Origin: an uncultured Campylobacter sp.
GTDB lineage: Bacteria; Campylobacterota; Campylobacteria; Campylobacterales; Campylobacteraceae
Assembly (NCBI RefSeq): GCF_937921625.1
Contig: NZ_CAKZTI010000036.1
Span: forward strand, 121,088-185,087
DNA: 64,000 bases
Reading direction: 5' to 3'
In this document: piece by piece, positions 35,962-44,204 of the stretch
How positions within the stretch are numbered: position 1 is the stretch's first letter
Layout of the letters: each line of letters starts with the position of its first letter
Notes under the pieces: model-generated
Told to the model about the DNA's origin: nothing
Seen by the model: the letters and a program-made list of their open reading frames with translations, nothing else
The model's database searches: none
Program-made: the position numbers and the translations under genes

Positions 35962-36644
35962 CAAGCAGGCTTGATTTAAAGGGTTGCTCGCCGCTTCTTC
36001 GTTTTAGGCTTGCAGCGTTTTAGGTTTGCAAAAGCTTTATGAGCTTTAAATTTGGAGTTTTGCCGCTTTGTAAATTCTATAAATTTAGTGGATTTTTCGA
36101 GTGCGAGTTGGTAGAATTTAACGCTTTAAAATTTTATCGCTTTGCTTGCGCAGGTTGCATGCACTGAAATTTTATAAACGCGCAGGCAGGCTTGAGAAAT
36201 GGCGATTTGTGCGTTTATGCGCGATAAAATTTTTGTCTAGGGATTTTGGTTTGCGATCAAGAGCGGGATTTCGTAAAATTTTGCGAGAGAAATTTATCCT
36301 TTTGCGACAAGGTAAGCATCGCAGTATTGCGGAATTTTACCTTAATTTGGGTCTTTTGCTATGTTAAGTAAAATTTTAAATGCGTTTATAAAATGCTTTT
36401 GATTACGCCGCGCGCGGTATTTTGCACCGGAGAGATTTTACTGCGCGACAAGTTACTTAAAAATGCGTTCGCAAAATTGCAAACGCAGCAAAATAGCAGA
36501 GCTTGCTGTGCGATTAAGGCACTCAAAAATCGCCGTAAAAGAAAGCGTGTGAATACGAATTTGCTGCAAAGTGCGCAGAATTTTAAAATTTAACCCCCGA
36601 TCGGAGGTTAAATTTTAAAATTTTATCAATCATCAAGGATTAAA
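35962..36644. repeat. 680-base gene-free region, RAATTY-rich
   Basis: Two short open frames (36146-36367 and 36393-36593) have no ribosome site and arginine/lysine-rich products typical of chance frames over these repeats. Numerous AAATTTT/GAATTTT words are present. The 3' end has CCCCCGATCGGAGG followed by TTAAATTTTAAAATTTT, 35 bases before the next ATG. Confidence 0.5.
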
Positions 36645-38345
36645 ATGTTAAAAAATTTGCTTATCTTTACGGCGATTTTTTTGCCCGCGCTGGCGCTTGC
36701 GGACGTGGAGCCCGCCGTGCGAAACAGCGAGCTTTACGGCATGCTGACGCTTATCCCGCCGGTTGCGGCGATCGTGCTTGCTTTTATCACCAAGGACGTG
36801 ATTTTGTCGCTGTTTTTAGGCGTGCTAAGCGGGACCTTTCTCATCGGTATGGTAGATCAAAATATCGCAGCTTCGGCGCTTTTCGCTTTTACGAACCTGT
36901 GCTCGCGCATGGTAAAATCGATGGCGGATACGTGGAATGCGGGCATTTTGCTTCAGGTTATGTGTATCGGCGGGCTCATCGCTCTGGTGACCAAAAGCGG
37001 CGGCACGAAGGCGCTTGCGCTCTGGCTTAGCAAGCACGCAGATACTCCCGTTTTGGGTCAAATTTACACCTGGCTGATGGGTATCGTGATATTTTTCGAC
37101 GATTATGCAAACGCGCTGATCGTGGGCCCGATCATGCGGCCGCTTATGGATAAATTTAAAATTTCGCGCGCAAAGTTCGCCTTCATCATCGACGCTACCG
37201 CCGCGCCGATTACCGGTATCGCAGTGATCTCCACCTGGGTCGGAGTTGAAATTTCGGCGATCAAAGAGGCCTACTCGCAGATCGGCATAGAAAACATAAA
37301 CGCTTTCACCGTCTTTGTAGAGACGATCCCGTATAGATTTTATAATATTTTCATGATCTTTTTCGTAGTTGCCACCGCCGTGATGAGTAGGGAGTTTGGC
37401 TCGATGTATCGGGCAGAGATCGCATCTCGCGGCGGCAAGAGCGGAGCTGCGGATTTTAAAATCAAAAATTTAGAGGATCAAATTTTCGTACCCAAAGAGG
37501 GCGTAGTTCTTCGCAAGATAAACGCGCTGATCCCGCTAGGCGCGATGATCGTCCTTTCGGTCATAGGATTTTATCTCAACGGCTACAGCTCGCTAGAGGG
37601 CGAGACTTTGGAGGCGGTCAAAGCAGCTCCTCTTAGCTTCACTTCGATCCGCACCGCTTTTAGCGCGGCGGACGCCTCGGTCGTGCTGTTTCAATCCGCG
37701 CTCTTTTCATCGATCATCGCCGTCGTTTTAGGCATCGCGCAAAAAATTTACGGCGTCAAAGAGGCGATCGAGGTCTGGGTGGGCGGCTGGAAAAGTATGC
37801 TAAATACCGTCATAATCCTGCTTTTTGCGTGGTCGCTTAGCTCGGTTATCAAAGAGCTCGGCACTTCGCGCTACCTAGTCGAGCTTCTAAGCGACGCTAC
37901 GCCGCGCTTTGCTCTTGCGATCGTGATCTTCGTGCTTAGCTCATTTATCTCATTTTCCACCGGCACGAGCTTCGGCACCATGGGCATCGTAACCCCTCTA
38001 GCCGTACCGTTAGCGCACGCCGTGGGGCAAAAATACGGTCTTAGCGGCGAGGAATTTCACGTTTTCATGTGCGTAAATATTAGCGCGGTGCTCACCGGGG
38101 CGATCTTCGGCGATCACTGCTCGCCGATTTCGGATACGACGATCCTTTCTTCGATGGGCGCGGGCTGCGATCACATCGAGCACGTAAGCACGCAGATGAC
38201 CTATGCGCTGGTCGTTTGCGGCATCAGTATCGTTTGCGGCTACCTGCCTGCGGGCTTTGGGCTCAGCGTGTGGGGATGTCTGATCTTGGGTATCGCGGCT
38301 ATCATTCTTTTATTGCGCGTAGTGGGTAAAAGAGTGGATGTATGA
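36645..38345 (+). CDS. NhaC-family Na+/H+ antiporter
   Basis: This is a 566-residue inner-membrane protein with about 12 membrane segments. The N-terminal hydrophobic segment may be a cleaved signal (LLIFTAIFLPALALA). Family elements are LIPPVAAIVLAFITKDVILSLFLGVLSGT, FFDDYANALIVGP with two intramembrane aspartates, IDATAAPITGIAVISTWVG, SFSTGTSFGTMGIV and GAIFGDHCSPISDTTILSS. These match NhaC-type transporters; some members carry amino acids or malate/lactate instead. The trmA gene overlaps its stop by four bases. Confidence 0.88.
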   Translation: MLKNLLIFTAIFLPALALADVEPAVRNSELYGMLTLIPPVAAIVLAFITKDVILSLFLGVLSGTFLIGMVDQNIAASALFAFTNLCSRMVKSMADTWNAGILLQVMCIGGLIALVTKSGGTKALALWLSKHADTPVLGQIYTWLMGIVIFFDDYANALIVGPIMRPLMDKFKISRAKFAFIIDATAAPITGIAVISTWVGVEISAIKEAYSQIGIENINAFTVFVETIPYRFYNIFMIFFVVATAVMSREFGSMYRAEIASRGGKSGAADFKIKNLEDQIFVPKEGVVLRKINALIPLGAMIVLSVIGFYLNGYSSLEGETLEAVKAAPLSFTSIRTAFSAADASVVLFQSALFSSIIAVVLGIAQKIYGVKEAIEVWVGGWKSMLNTVIILLFAWSLSSVIKELGTSRYLVELLSDATPRFALAIVIFVLSSFISFSTGTSFGTMGIVTPLAVPLAHAVGQKYGLSGEEFHVFMCVNISAVLTGAIFGDHCSPISDTTILSSMGAGCDHIEHVSTQMTYALVVCGISIVCGYLPAGFGLSVWGCLILGIAAIILLLRVVGKRVDV

Positions 38346-39901
38346 ATTGCGAAAGCTTCGGTAGTTGCGGTAGCTGCACGCTCGGCGAGCCCTATGAGGA
38401 TCAAATTTTATACAAAAAACAGCTGATCGCCGATAAATTTAGAGAATTCTTTGACGGCGAGTTTGAGTTTTTTGCCTCACAGCCGCAAAATTACCGCATC
38501 AGGGCGGAATTTGGTATCTGGCACGATATTTGGCATAGCGCATTTGATCTTGCCTACACGATGGGCGGCGCGCAAAGCAAGAAAATTTTAATTAACGAAT
38601 GCCCTAAAGTGGCGCTTCCTATCGCAAATTTAATGCCGCGGCTGCTAGAGGCGCTTAGGCGGAGCGAAGCTTTAAAAGATAAGCTCTTCAGCGTCGAGTT
38701 CATTTCGTGCGCTAGCGGGATTTTGGCGACTCTGCTTTATCACAAGCGCCTGGGCGAGCGCGAGCAAGGGGCGATTTGCGAGCTGGCGGACAAGCTTGGC
38801 ATCGGGGTTATGGTTCGCGCGCGCGGACAGAAGCTGCTAAGCGGCGAGCTAAGCCTCACGGACGAGCTTTGCGTGGACGGGCGAGTTTATAAATTTCGCT
38901 TCGGCGAAAACGCCTTCATCCAGCCCAACCGCGGCGTGAACGAAAAGATGATCGCCTGGGCGAGAAGCTGCGTGGACTTCGGCAAAGAGAGCGTGGGCGA
39001 AGGGCGCGCCGCGCATAATTTCGCCGCAAAGAATTTAATAGCAGAGAATTCCTCTGCGCAAAATTACGGCTGCGAGGAGCCCGCCCCGCGAAATTCTACG
39101 GATCGAAATTTTGCTTCTGAAAATTCCGCCGAATTTAACGCCGCTTTCCGGAATTCCGTTAAAGCAAATTCCGCTCGCGCGGAGTTTAATGGCGAAAATT
39201 CCGTGAAATTTAACTATACGTCCAAAGACGAGAGCTCTGCGGATAAAAATTTCGCTCGCAAGGATTTGGACGTGCAAAATTCCGCCGCGCAAAATTTAGA
39301 TTACGAAAAGCATTGCGTGCAAAATTCAGCCTGCGAAAAACTCATCGCGCAAAATTCGAGCTGCGAGGAACCCACCCCGCAAAATTCGAGCTGCGAAAAA
39401 CATGCCGTGCGCCCAGAAAGCTCCGCTGCGCGCGATCTGCTGGAGCTGTACTGCGGGCACGGCAACTTCACTATCCCGCTTGCGGCTAAATTTAACCGCG
39501 TGCTGGCGAGTGAAATTTCAAAAAGCTCGATCGCGAATGCCCGCATAAACTGCGAGCTCAACGGCGTTTGCAACGCGCAATTCGTCCGCCTTAGCGCGGA
39601 TGAGCTGATGAGCGCGTTTGCGCGCAGGCGCGAGTTTGAGCGGCTAAAGGGGATCGATATTTTCAGCTACGATTTTTCGCACGTCTTGATCGATCCGCCG
39701 CGCGCGGGGCTGGAGCCTAGCGTGATTGATTTCATAAAAAATTTTCAAAATTTGATCTACATCTCCTGTAATCCGCAGACGCTTTTTGAAAATTTACGCT
39801 CGCTTTGCGCTACGCATGAGGTGCGCAGATTTGCGATCTTCGATCAGTTCGCGCATACGGCGCATATCGAATGCGGCGTGCTGCTAAAGCGCAGGAGTTA
39901 G
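38342..39901 (+). CDS. trmA: tRNA (uracil-54-C5)-methyltransferase with a 150-residue RAATTY-encoded insertion
   Basis: TrmA makes m5U54 in the T-loop. The N-terminal CESFGSCGSCTL and FRFGENAFIQPN match the family. The SAM-binding motif DLLELYCGHGNF starts at 365, and the catalytic nucleophile is Cys476 in ISCNPQT. In relatives the QPN block leads within about 15 residues to LLELYCG. Here residues about 211-363 are an extra Asn/Ser/Ala/Glu-rich segment (NSSAQN, QNSAAQN, QNSSCEEPTPQNSSCEK) written by CAAAATTC-like repeats. The total is 519 residues against about 366 usual. The frame is open throughout and all catalytic motifs remain, so activity is plausible. Confidence 0.92.
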   Translation: MNCESFGSCGSCTLGEPYEDQILYKKQLIADKFREFFDGEFEFFASQPQNYRIRAEFGIWHDIWHSAFDLAYTMGGAQSKKILINECPKVALPIANLMPRLLEALRRSEALKDKLFSVEFISCASGILATLLYHKRLGEREQGAICELADKLGIGVMVRARGQKLLSGELSLTDELCVDGRVYKFRFGENAFIQPNRGVNEKMIAWARSCVDFGKESVGEGRAAHNFAAKNLIAENSSAQNYGCEEPAPRNSTDRNFASENSAEFNAAFRNSVKANSARAEFNGENSVKFNYTSKDESSADKNFARKDLDVQNSAAQNLDYEKHCVQNSACEKLIAQNSSCEEPTPQNSSCEKHAVRPESSAARDLLELYCGHGNFTIPLAAKFNRVLASEISKSSIANARINCELNGVCNAQFVRLSADELMSAFARRREFERLKGIDIFSYDFSHVLIDPPRAGLEPSVIDFIKNFQNLIYISCNPQTLFENLRSLCATHEVRRFAIFDQFAHTAHIECGVLLKRRS

Positions 39902-39965
39902 GCGGGTTTACAACCGAAGTTGTGGATTTAGACGGCGCGCGGGATAAAATTTCGCCTAAAATATG

Positions 39966-39971
39966 TATAAT
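39966..39971 (+). promoter_or_regulatory. putative -10 box of ilvA
   Basis: TATAAT in AAATATGTATAATAAC lies 31 bases before the ilvA ATG, which has GAAAGGAAG upstream. Confidence 0.5.
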
Positions 39972-40001
39972 AACAAAATTTAAAATTACGAAAGGAAGTA
40001 G

Positions 40002-41213
40002 ATGGTTGATCTAAATAAAATCATCCAAGCAAAGCGCACCATAAACGATTTCGTCTATAAAACGCCCTTTGCTTTGGCGCCGAAGCTCAGCAAGCTTTAC
40101 GGCGCGGAAGTGTATCTCAAAAGCGAGAATTTGCAGCGCACCGGCGCATATAAGATCCGTGGCGCTTACAATAAAATCGCGCACCTAACGGATGAGGAGC
40201 GGGCGCATGGAGTAATAGCTGCAAGCGCGGGCAACCACGCCCAGGGCGTAGCGATGAGCGCGCAAAAATTCGGCGTGCATGCCGTGATCGTAATGCCTGA
40301 GGCCACGCCGTTACTTAAGGTAAGCGGCACGAAGGCTCTGGGCGCAGAGATCATTTTGCAGGGCGATAACTTCGACGAGGCGTATGCGTTTGCGCTGGAA
40401 TATGCGAAAGAGCACAATCTGACGTTCGTCCATCCCTTCAACGACGAGTTCGTACAAGCGGGCCAAGGCACGATCGCGCTTGAGATGATCGAGGAGGTCG
40501 CAGATCTTGAATACATCGTCGTTCCAGTTGGCGGCGGCGGGCTTGCGACGGGGGTTTGCAGCTGCGCCAAGCAGATTAACCCTGACATCAAAATCATCGC
40601 CGTAGCCGCCAAGGGTGCGCCCGCGATGCACGATAGCTTCGTCGCGAAAAAGCCTCTAAATTCCAAATCTGTCCGCACCATCGCCGACGGCATCGCGGTG
40701 CGGGATACTAGCGAGATCACGCTTTCTACGATCATTGAGTGCGTCGATGAGTTCGTGCAGGTCGATGACGAGGAGATCGCAAGCGCGATACTCTATCTGC
40801 TCGAGCAGCAAAAAATCATCGTTGAGGGCGCGGGCGCGGCGGGCGTAGCGGCGCTGATGAACGCGAAATTCCAATTCCCCGCGGGCGCAAAGATCGGCAT
40901 CATCCTAAGCGGCGGCAACATCGATGTGCAGATGCTAAACATCATCATCGAAAAGGGTCTTATCAAATCGCACCGCAAGATGACGATCAATGTCACGCTC
41001 GTCGATAAGCCGGGCGCGCTTACGGGGCTTACCGAAATCTTGCGCCGCGCCAATGCAAACATCGTCAAGATCGACTACGACCGCTTTTCGACCAACATCG
41101 AGTACGGCGATGCGCAGATCACGATCACGCTTGAGACCAAGGGTAAAGCTCATCAAGAGGATATCGCCTGGGCGCTCAAAAACGCAGGGTATGATTTCAG
41201 GGAGATTTTGTAA
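40002..41213 (+). CDS. ilvA: threonine ammonia-lyase
   Basis: This PLP enzyme makes 2-oxobutanoate from threonine for isoleucine synthesis. YKIRGAYNK contains the PLP lysine, and SAGNHAQGVA and the phosphate-binding PVGGGGLATG are intact. The C-terminal 75 residues (MTINVTLVDKPGALTGLTEIL) form a single ACT-like domain, as in the short catabolic/biosynthetic 400-residue class. Feedback control by isoleucine or other ligands is possible but not shown by the sequence. Confidence 0.94.
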   Translation: MVDLNKIIQAKRTINDFVYKTPFALAPKLSKLYGAEVYLKSENLQRTGAYKIRGAYNKIAHLTDEERAHGVIAASAGNHAQGVAMSAQKFGVHAVIVMPEATPLLKVSGTKALGAEIILQGDNFDEAYAFALEYAKEHNLTFVHPFNDEFVQAGQGTIALEMIEEVADLEYIVVPVGGGGLATGVCSCAKQINPDIKIIAVAAKGAPAMHDSFVAKKPLNSKSVRTIADGIAVRDTSEITLSTIIECVDEFVQVDDEEIASAILYLLEQQKIIVEGAGAAGVAALMNAKFQFPAGAKIGIILSGGNIDVQMLNIIIEKGLIKSHRKMTINVTLVDKPGALTGLTEILRRANANIVKIDYDRFSTNIEYGDAQITITLETKGKAHQEDIAWALKNAGYDFREIL

Positions 41214-41706
41214 AATTTCGCAGGAGCTCTGGGCTTGAGCTTTGATTGCGCTTCTCGACTCACAGCGGTTAAATTTTAAATTTACATCCGCCTTATACCC
41301 GCCGTGCCGAAATACTTTGCGTGGGTATTTTAATCTTTGGTGTATTTCTATTGGGGCGGGAAGGGGGCTTGAATTGCAAGGTCGCTCCCCTTCCCGCCCC
41401 AAACCCCACCTAACCCCCGACGACGCTAGCGGTGCAGGCTGCGCCTGAGTTTAATTCTAATGAAACGAACAAGCATAAAATTTCGTGTACCGTAATTCAA
41501 GCCATATCAAAATTTAACATTAGCCACAAGGCTGACCCCTGGCACGCTCAAGGGGCGAGCCTTACGGCTCGATCATTTCTATTTTGCGGCTTCGCCGCAC
41601 GCTTTGATTTTAAAATTTCTTGCCGCAAAAATCGTAAAATTTTAATTGCACTACAAATCGGCGCTGTATTTTGCTAAAATACCGATAAAATTTTAAAGGA
41701 TGAAAT
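41214..41706. other. 490-base gene-free region with a strong inverted repeat
   Basis: No gene is seen. The region contains the 14-bp stem-loop at 41353-41400, a small hairpin GAGCCTTACGGCTC near 41557, and RAATTY words at both ends. A short frame from 41432 is not convincing. Confidence 0.5.
41353..41400. repeat. perfect 14-bp inverted repeat with 20-base loop
   Basis: GGGGCGGGAAGGGG (41353-41366) is matched exactly by CCCCTTCCCGCCCC (41387-41400). No T-run follows on the plus strand (AAACCCCACC follows), so a classical terminator is doubtful. The C-rich flank (CCCCAAACCCCACC, TAACCCCCGACG) continues 20 bases downstream. Confidence 0.7.
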
Positions 41707-42420
41707 TTGGAAAATTTTGCTTTTCTTCTAAATTTAGTGATATTTTGCATTTTGGTTTTTATGTTTTTTAAGATGCGCAAAAGCGGCGAGCAGGCTGGCA
41801 AGCCGCAGATCGCCACCGACATCACGCGGCTTAAAAGCATCGGCGAGCTGAGCGTTTTTAAAATTTACTCCAAAGAGATCGTAACGCGCAAGCAAAACGT
41901 AGGCAGCGGGCTGCTGGGCTCGCTCGTTTCGCCGCTGATGACGAAAAAGCAGATCGCCATCATCTTCGAGTTTGAGATCGAGTTCGTTTACGACCTGCTA
42001 AGCCCCGACTTTGCGATACTGCCGCAGGGCGAGGATCGCTACGAGATCAAGATGCCGCCGTGCAAATACAAATACTCGATCAAAGATATGAAAATTTACG
42101 ACGAGAAAAACGCCAAGCTGCTGCCGTTTTTGCTGCCCGATTCGCTAAACGGGCTATTCGGTGCGAGCTTTGACGAGAGCGATAAAAACCGCCTGATCGA
42201 CGACGCCAAGGACGAGGTCAAGCAGCTCTCGCTAAAAATCATCAACGATCTGGGCGGCAAGATCCACAAATCTGCGACCGACACGCTGGAGGCGATCGCC
42301 AAGAGCTTCGGCGCGAAGGAGGTCGGATTTATCTTCCAGGACAAGGCGCTTCAAACGATCGACATAAACTCAAACGAGATCGCAATCGATAAGTCGCTAA
42401 AATCGCAGATCGAGAAGTAG
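41707..42420 (+). CDS. DUF4230-family membrane-anchored protein
   Basis: This is a 237-residue protein with one N-terminal membrane segment (FLLNLVIFCILVFMFF). A domain then resembles DUF4230: ITRLKSIGELSVFKIYSKEIVTRK, then a beta-rich part with EFEIEFVYDLL, and a late helical QLSLKIINDLGGKIHKSATDTLEAIAKSFGAKEVGF. The function of the family is unknown. The next gene starts at the base after its stop, so they form a two-gene unit. Confidence 0.75.
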   Translation: MENFAFLLNLVIFCILVFMFFKMRKSGEQAGKPQIATDITRLKSIGELSVFKIYSKEIVTRKQNVGSGLLGSLVSPLMTKKQIAIIFEFEIEFVYDLLSPDFAILPQGEDRYEIKMPPCKYKYSIKDMKIYDEKNAKLLPFLLPDSLNGLFGASFDESDKNRLIDDAKDEVKQLSLKIINDLGGKIHKSATDTLEAIAKSFGAKEVGFIFQDKALQTIDINSNEIAIDKSLKSQIEK

Positions 42421-42891
42421 ATGGAGCTTTTCAAGGCGCTTTTTAAAATTTATTTCGCCCGCATGCTCGTGTTTATGGATGCCTGTGCGAGGGCTTGGCA
42501 GCGATTTTACGAGCCGATTAGGCTGCGCAAAGAGAAAAAGCGCCTGCGCGCAAAGGGCTATTTTACCGAGGATGCGACGTGGGCGGAGTTTTTCGCGGAT
42601 TTTAAATTTTGCAAATGCTTCATCATCAAAAAAATCCTCTATCCAAACTTCTACGCGATCAAAAACTCCTCCAAATGGGAGGCGGGCTCAAAGCGGGCTA
42701 GTTTTTCGGTAGGCTCGTTTGCATACGACGAGATCGCGTGGGTGTGGGTGCCGCGAGTCTTCGACGGTGGGAGGAAAAACGATCTGGAAAAGCTAAAAAA
42801 TCTACTGCAAAAAATCCCCGCGCTGCACTACGAGCAGAGCGATACGGGGATTAAAATTTTCGGCTACGAGTGCGGCGAAGGGGCCTTATAA
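42421..42891 (+). CDS. unknown 156-residue protein paired with the DUF4230 gene
   Basis: The ATG directly follows the upstream TAG. The N-terminus is amphipathic (LFKALFKIYFARMLVF), followed by a basic stretch (RLRKEKKRLRAKG) and a mixed alpha/beta domain with several Trp/Tyr/Phe (EIAWVWVPRVF). It has no family I recognise. Translational coupling suggests it works with the DUF4230 protein. Confidence 0.6.
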   Translation: MELFKALFKIYFARMLVFMDACARAWQRFYEPIRLRKEKKRLRAKGYFTEDATWAEFFADFKFCKCFIIKKILYPNFYAIKNSSKWEAGSKRASFSVGSFAYDEIAWVWVPRVFDGGRKNDLEKLKNLLQKIPALHYEQSDTGIKIFGYECGEGAL

Positions 42892-43084
42892 TCATATAAA
42901 ACGATTTCGTCGAGGGTCGCGCCGATGTAGCGCATGGCTAGCGCTGCGTAGATAATCAAGCGGGCAGGTTTTGGATGCCGTGTCTTTGACGAAACAGCGC
43001 ATGCTAGCGTGAATTTTATCTTTTCAAACGCCCCGGCGTGGTCTAAATTCAAACTCCGCGTGAGCATAAAACGCAGGCGAAATT

Positions 43085-43687
43085 TTATCTCTGCGCCTGG
43101 CTCCATAGATCCTTTGCTTCGGCGGGGTTTTTTATATTAAGCCACGCAAGAAGCAGCACCGCGGGCGTCAATGGCTTTAAGATTAAATTTACTAGCGCCA
43201 TATATTTTACGATGCTAGCCGTTATAAGCTCGGGAGCCAGCACCTGAAGCATGCCGTAGAGGATGTTTGCGCCGGCGCCTGCGATTAGCAGCGCGGCATA
43301 TACGGCGAAAAGCCCGCATCCCGTGGCGGCACGCAACTTAAAATTTATAACTATCCAAGCGACCGTAACCGCAAAAATCAAATACGGCACGTATACTTGC
43401 AGCCTATTACAATCACATCTTCTGAGTATATAAATGGCTGAAAAATATAGCAGCGCCGCAAGCGCAACGCTGTAAGCGTATTTGAAGATTATAAAGACCT
43501 GCGGGCCCGTGATATTTTGGATGTTTTTAAGCGCGTGGTAAAGGAATGTGAAGGCAAAAATCCACACTAAGATTTGAGAATCCAAGTACGCGATCTCGCC
43601 TTTTATAGAATACGCCGCACTGCCGACCAGTAGGCAGAGCGCGCCGAGCGTGCCTTGTAGCTTCGCTCTTTGAAAATCTTCATTCAT
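43085..43687 (-). CDS. unknown multi-span membrane protein
   Basis: This is a 200-residue protein with about six membrane segments (GTLGALCLLVGSAAY, ILVWIFAFTFLYHAL, YAYSVALAALLYFSAIYIL, YLIFAVTVAWIVI, GLFAVYAALLIAGAGANILYG and PLTPAVLLLAWLNI). A short CDCN loop follows the third. It resembles the small conserved membrane proteins of Campylobacter without assigned role. It is convergent with the DUF4230 unit. Confidence 0.65.
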   Translation of the reverse strand: MNEDFQRAKLQGTLGALCLLVGSAAYSIKGEIAYLDSQILVWIFAFTFLYHALKNIQNITGPQVFIIFKYAYSVALAALLYFSAIYILRRCDCNRLQVYVPYLIFAVTVAWIVINFKLRAATGCGLFAVYAALLIAGAGANILYGMLQVLAPELITASIVKYMALVNLILKPLTPAVLLLAWLNIKNPAEAKDLWSQAQR

Positions 43688-44204
43688 TTTATCCCTTTAA
43701 ATTTTAATATGCGGCTCGCCGCTTACGACGCGCAGATGAATGGCGGGCGCTGCTTTGATTATCACCGCGAACTTTAAATTTAGCCGCTGCAAATTTTAAT
43801 TTTACGCCGCCGCGCATACTTCGTACTTTACGTCGCTGTGAATGATTTAAGCTCAGCACGCCGCCGAATATCTCATCCTTGGGCTACTGCCGTAAATTTT
43901 ATTTGGTGCCGCCGTTACGAGTGCTTTTAATTTAACGCCGTAGTTACCGCAAATTTTACTTTGCCGCCGCCGCTCGTGCAATACATTTTTGAAATGGGAT
44001 TTTATGCAAATTGTGTTTAAAATTAATTTAACCTTTTAAATTTAAAAGCAGCGGAGCAGCTTAAAATTTATAACTATCCAAGTGCCATTACTATAAGCAT
44101 TAAAAACGCTTATCTTTGATTTTTAAATTTGAGCTGTTTTTAGTAAATTTTGCTTACAAATTTTGTATAATTTTTAAAATTTTATCTCAAAAAAAGGAGC
44201 AAGT
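43688..44204. repeat. 515-base gene-free region with RAATTY repeats
   Basis: No gene is seen. AAATTTT/AAATTTA words recur (43690-43705, 43776-43800, 43940-43960, 44035-44070). AT content rises towards the promoter of the next gene. Confidence 0.5.
44166..44171 (+). promoter_or_regulatory. putative -10 box of the ankyrin-protein gene
   Basis: TATAAT in AAATTTTGTATAATTTTT lies 34 bases before the ATG at 44205, with a strong AAAAAAAGGAG ribosome site between them. Confidence 0.55.

Noticed and set aside
36146..36593. Two small frames between the ankyrin and NhaC genes
   Set aside because: Products are Arg/Lys/Phe-rich, written by RAATTY repeats, without start signals.
42864..43106. Minus-strand frame between the DUF4230 pair and the membrane protein
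   Set aside because: Overlaps both neighbours, lacks a ribosome site and looks non-coding.
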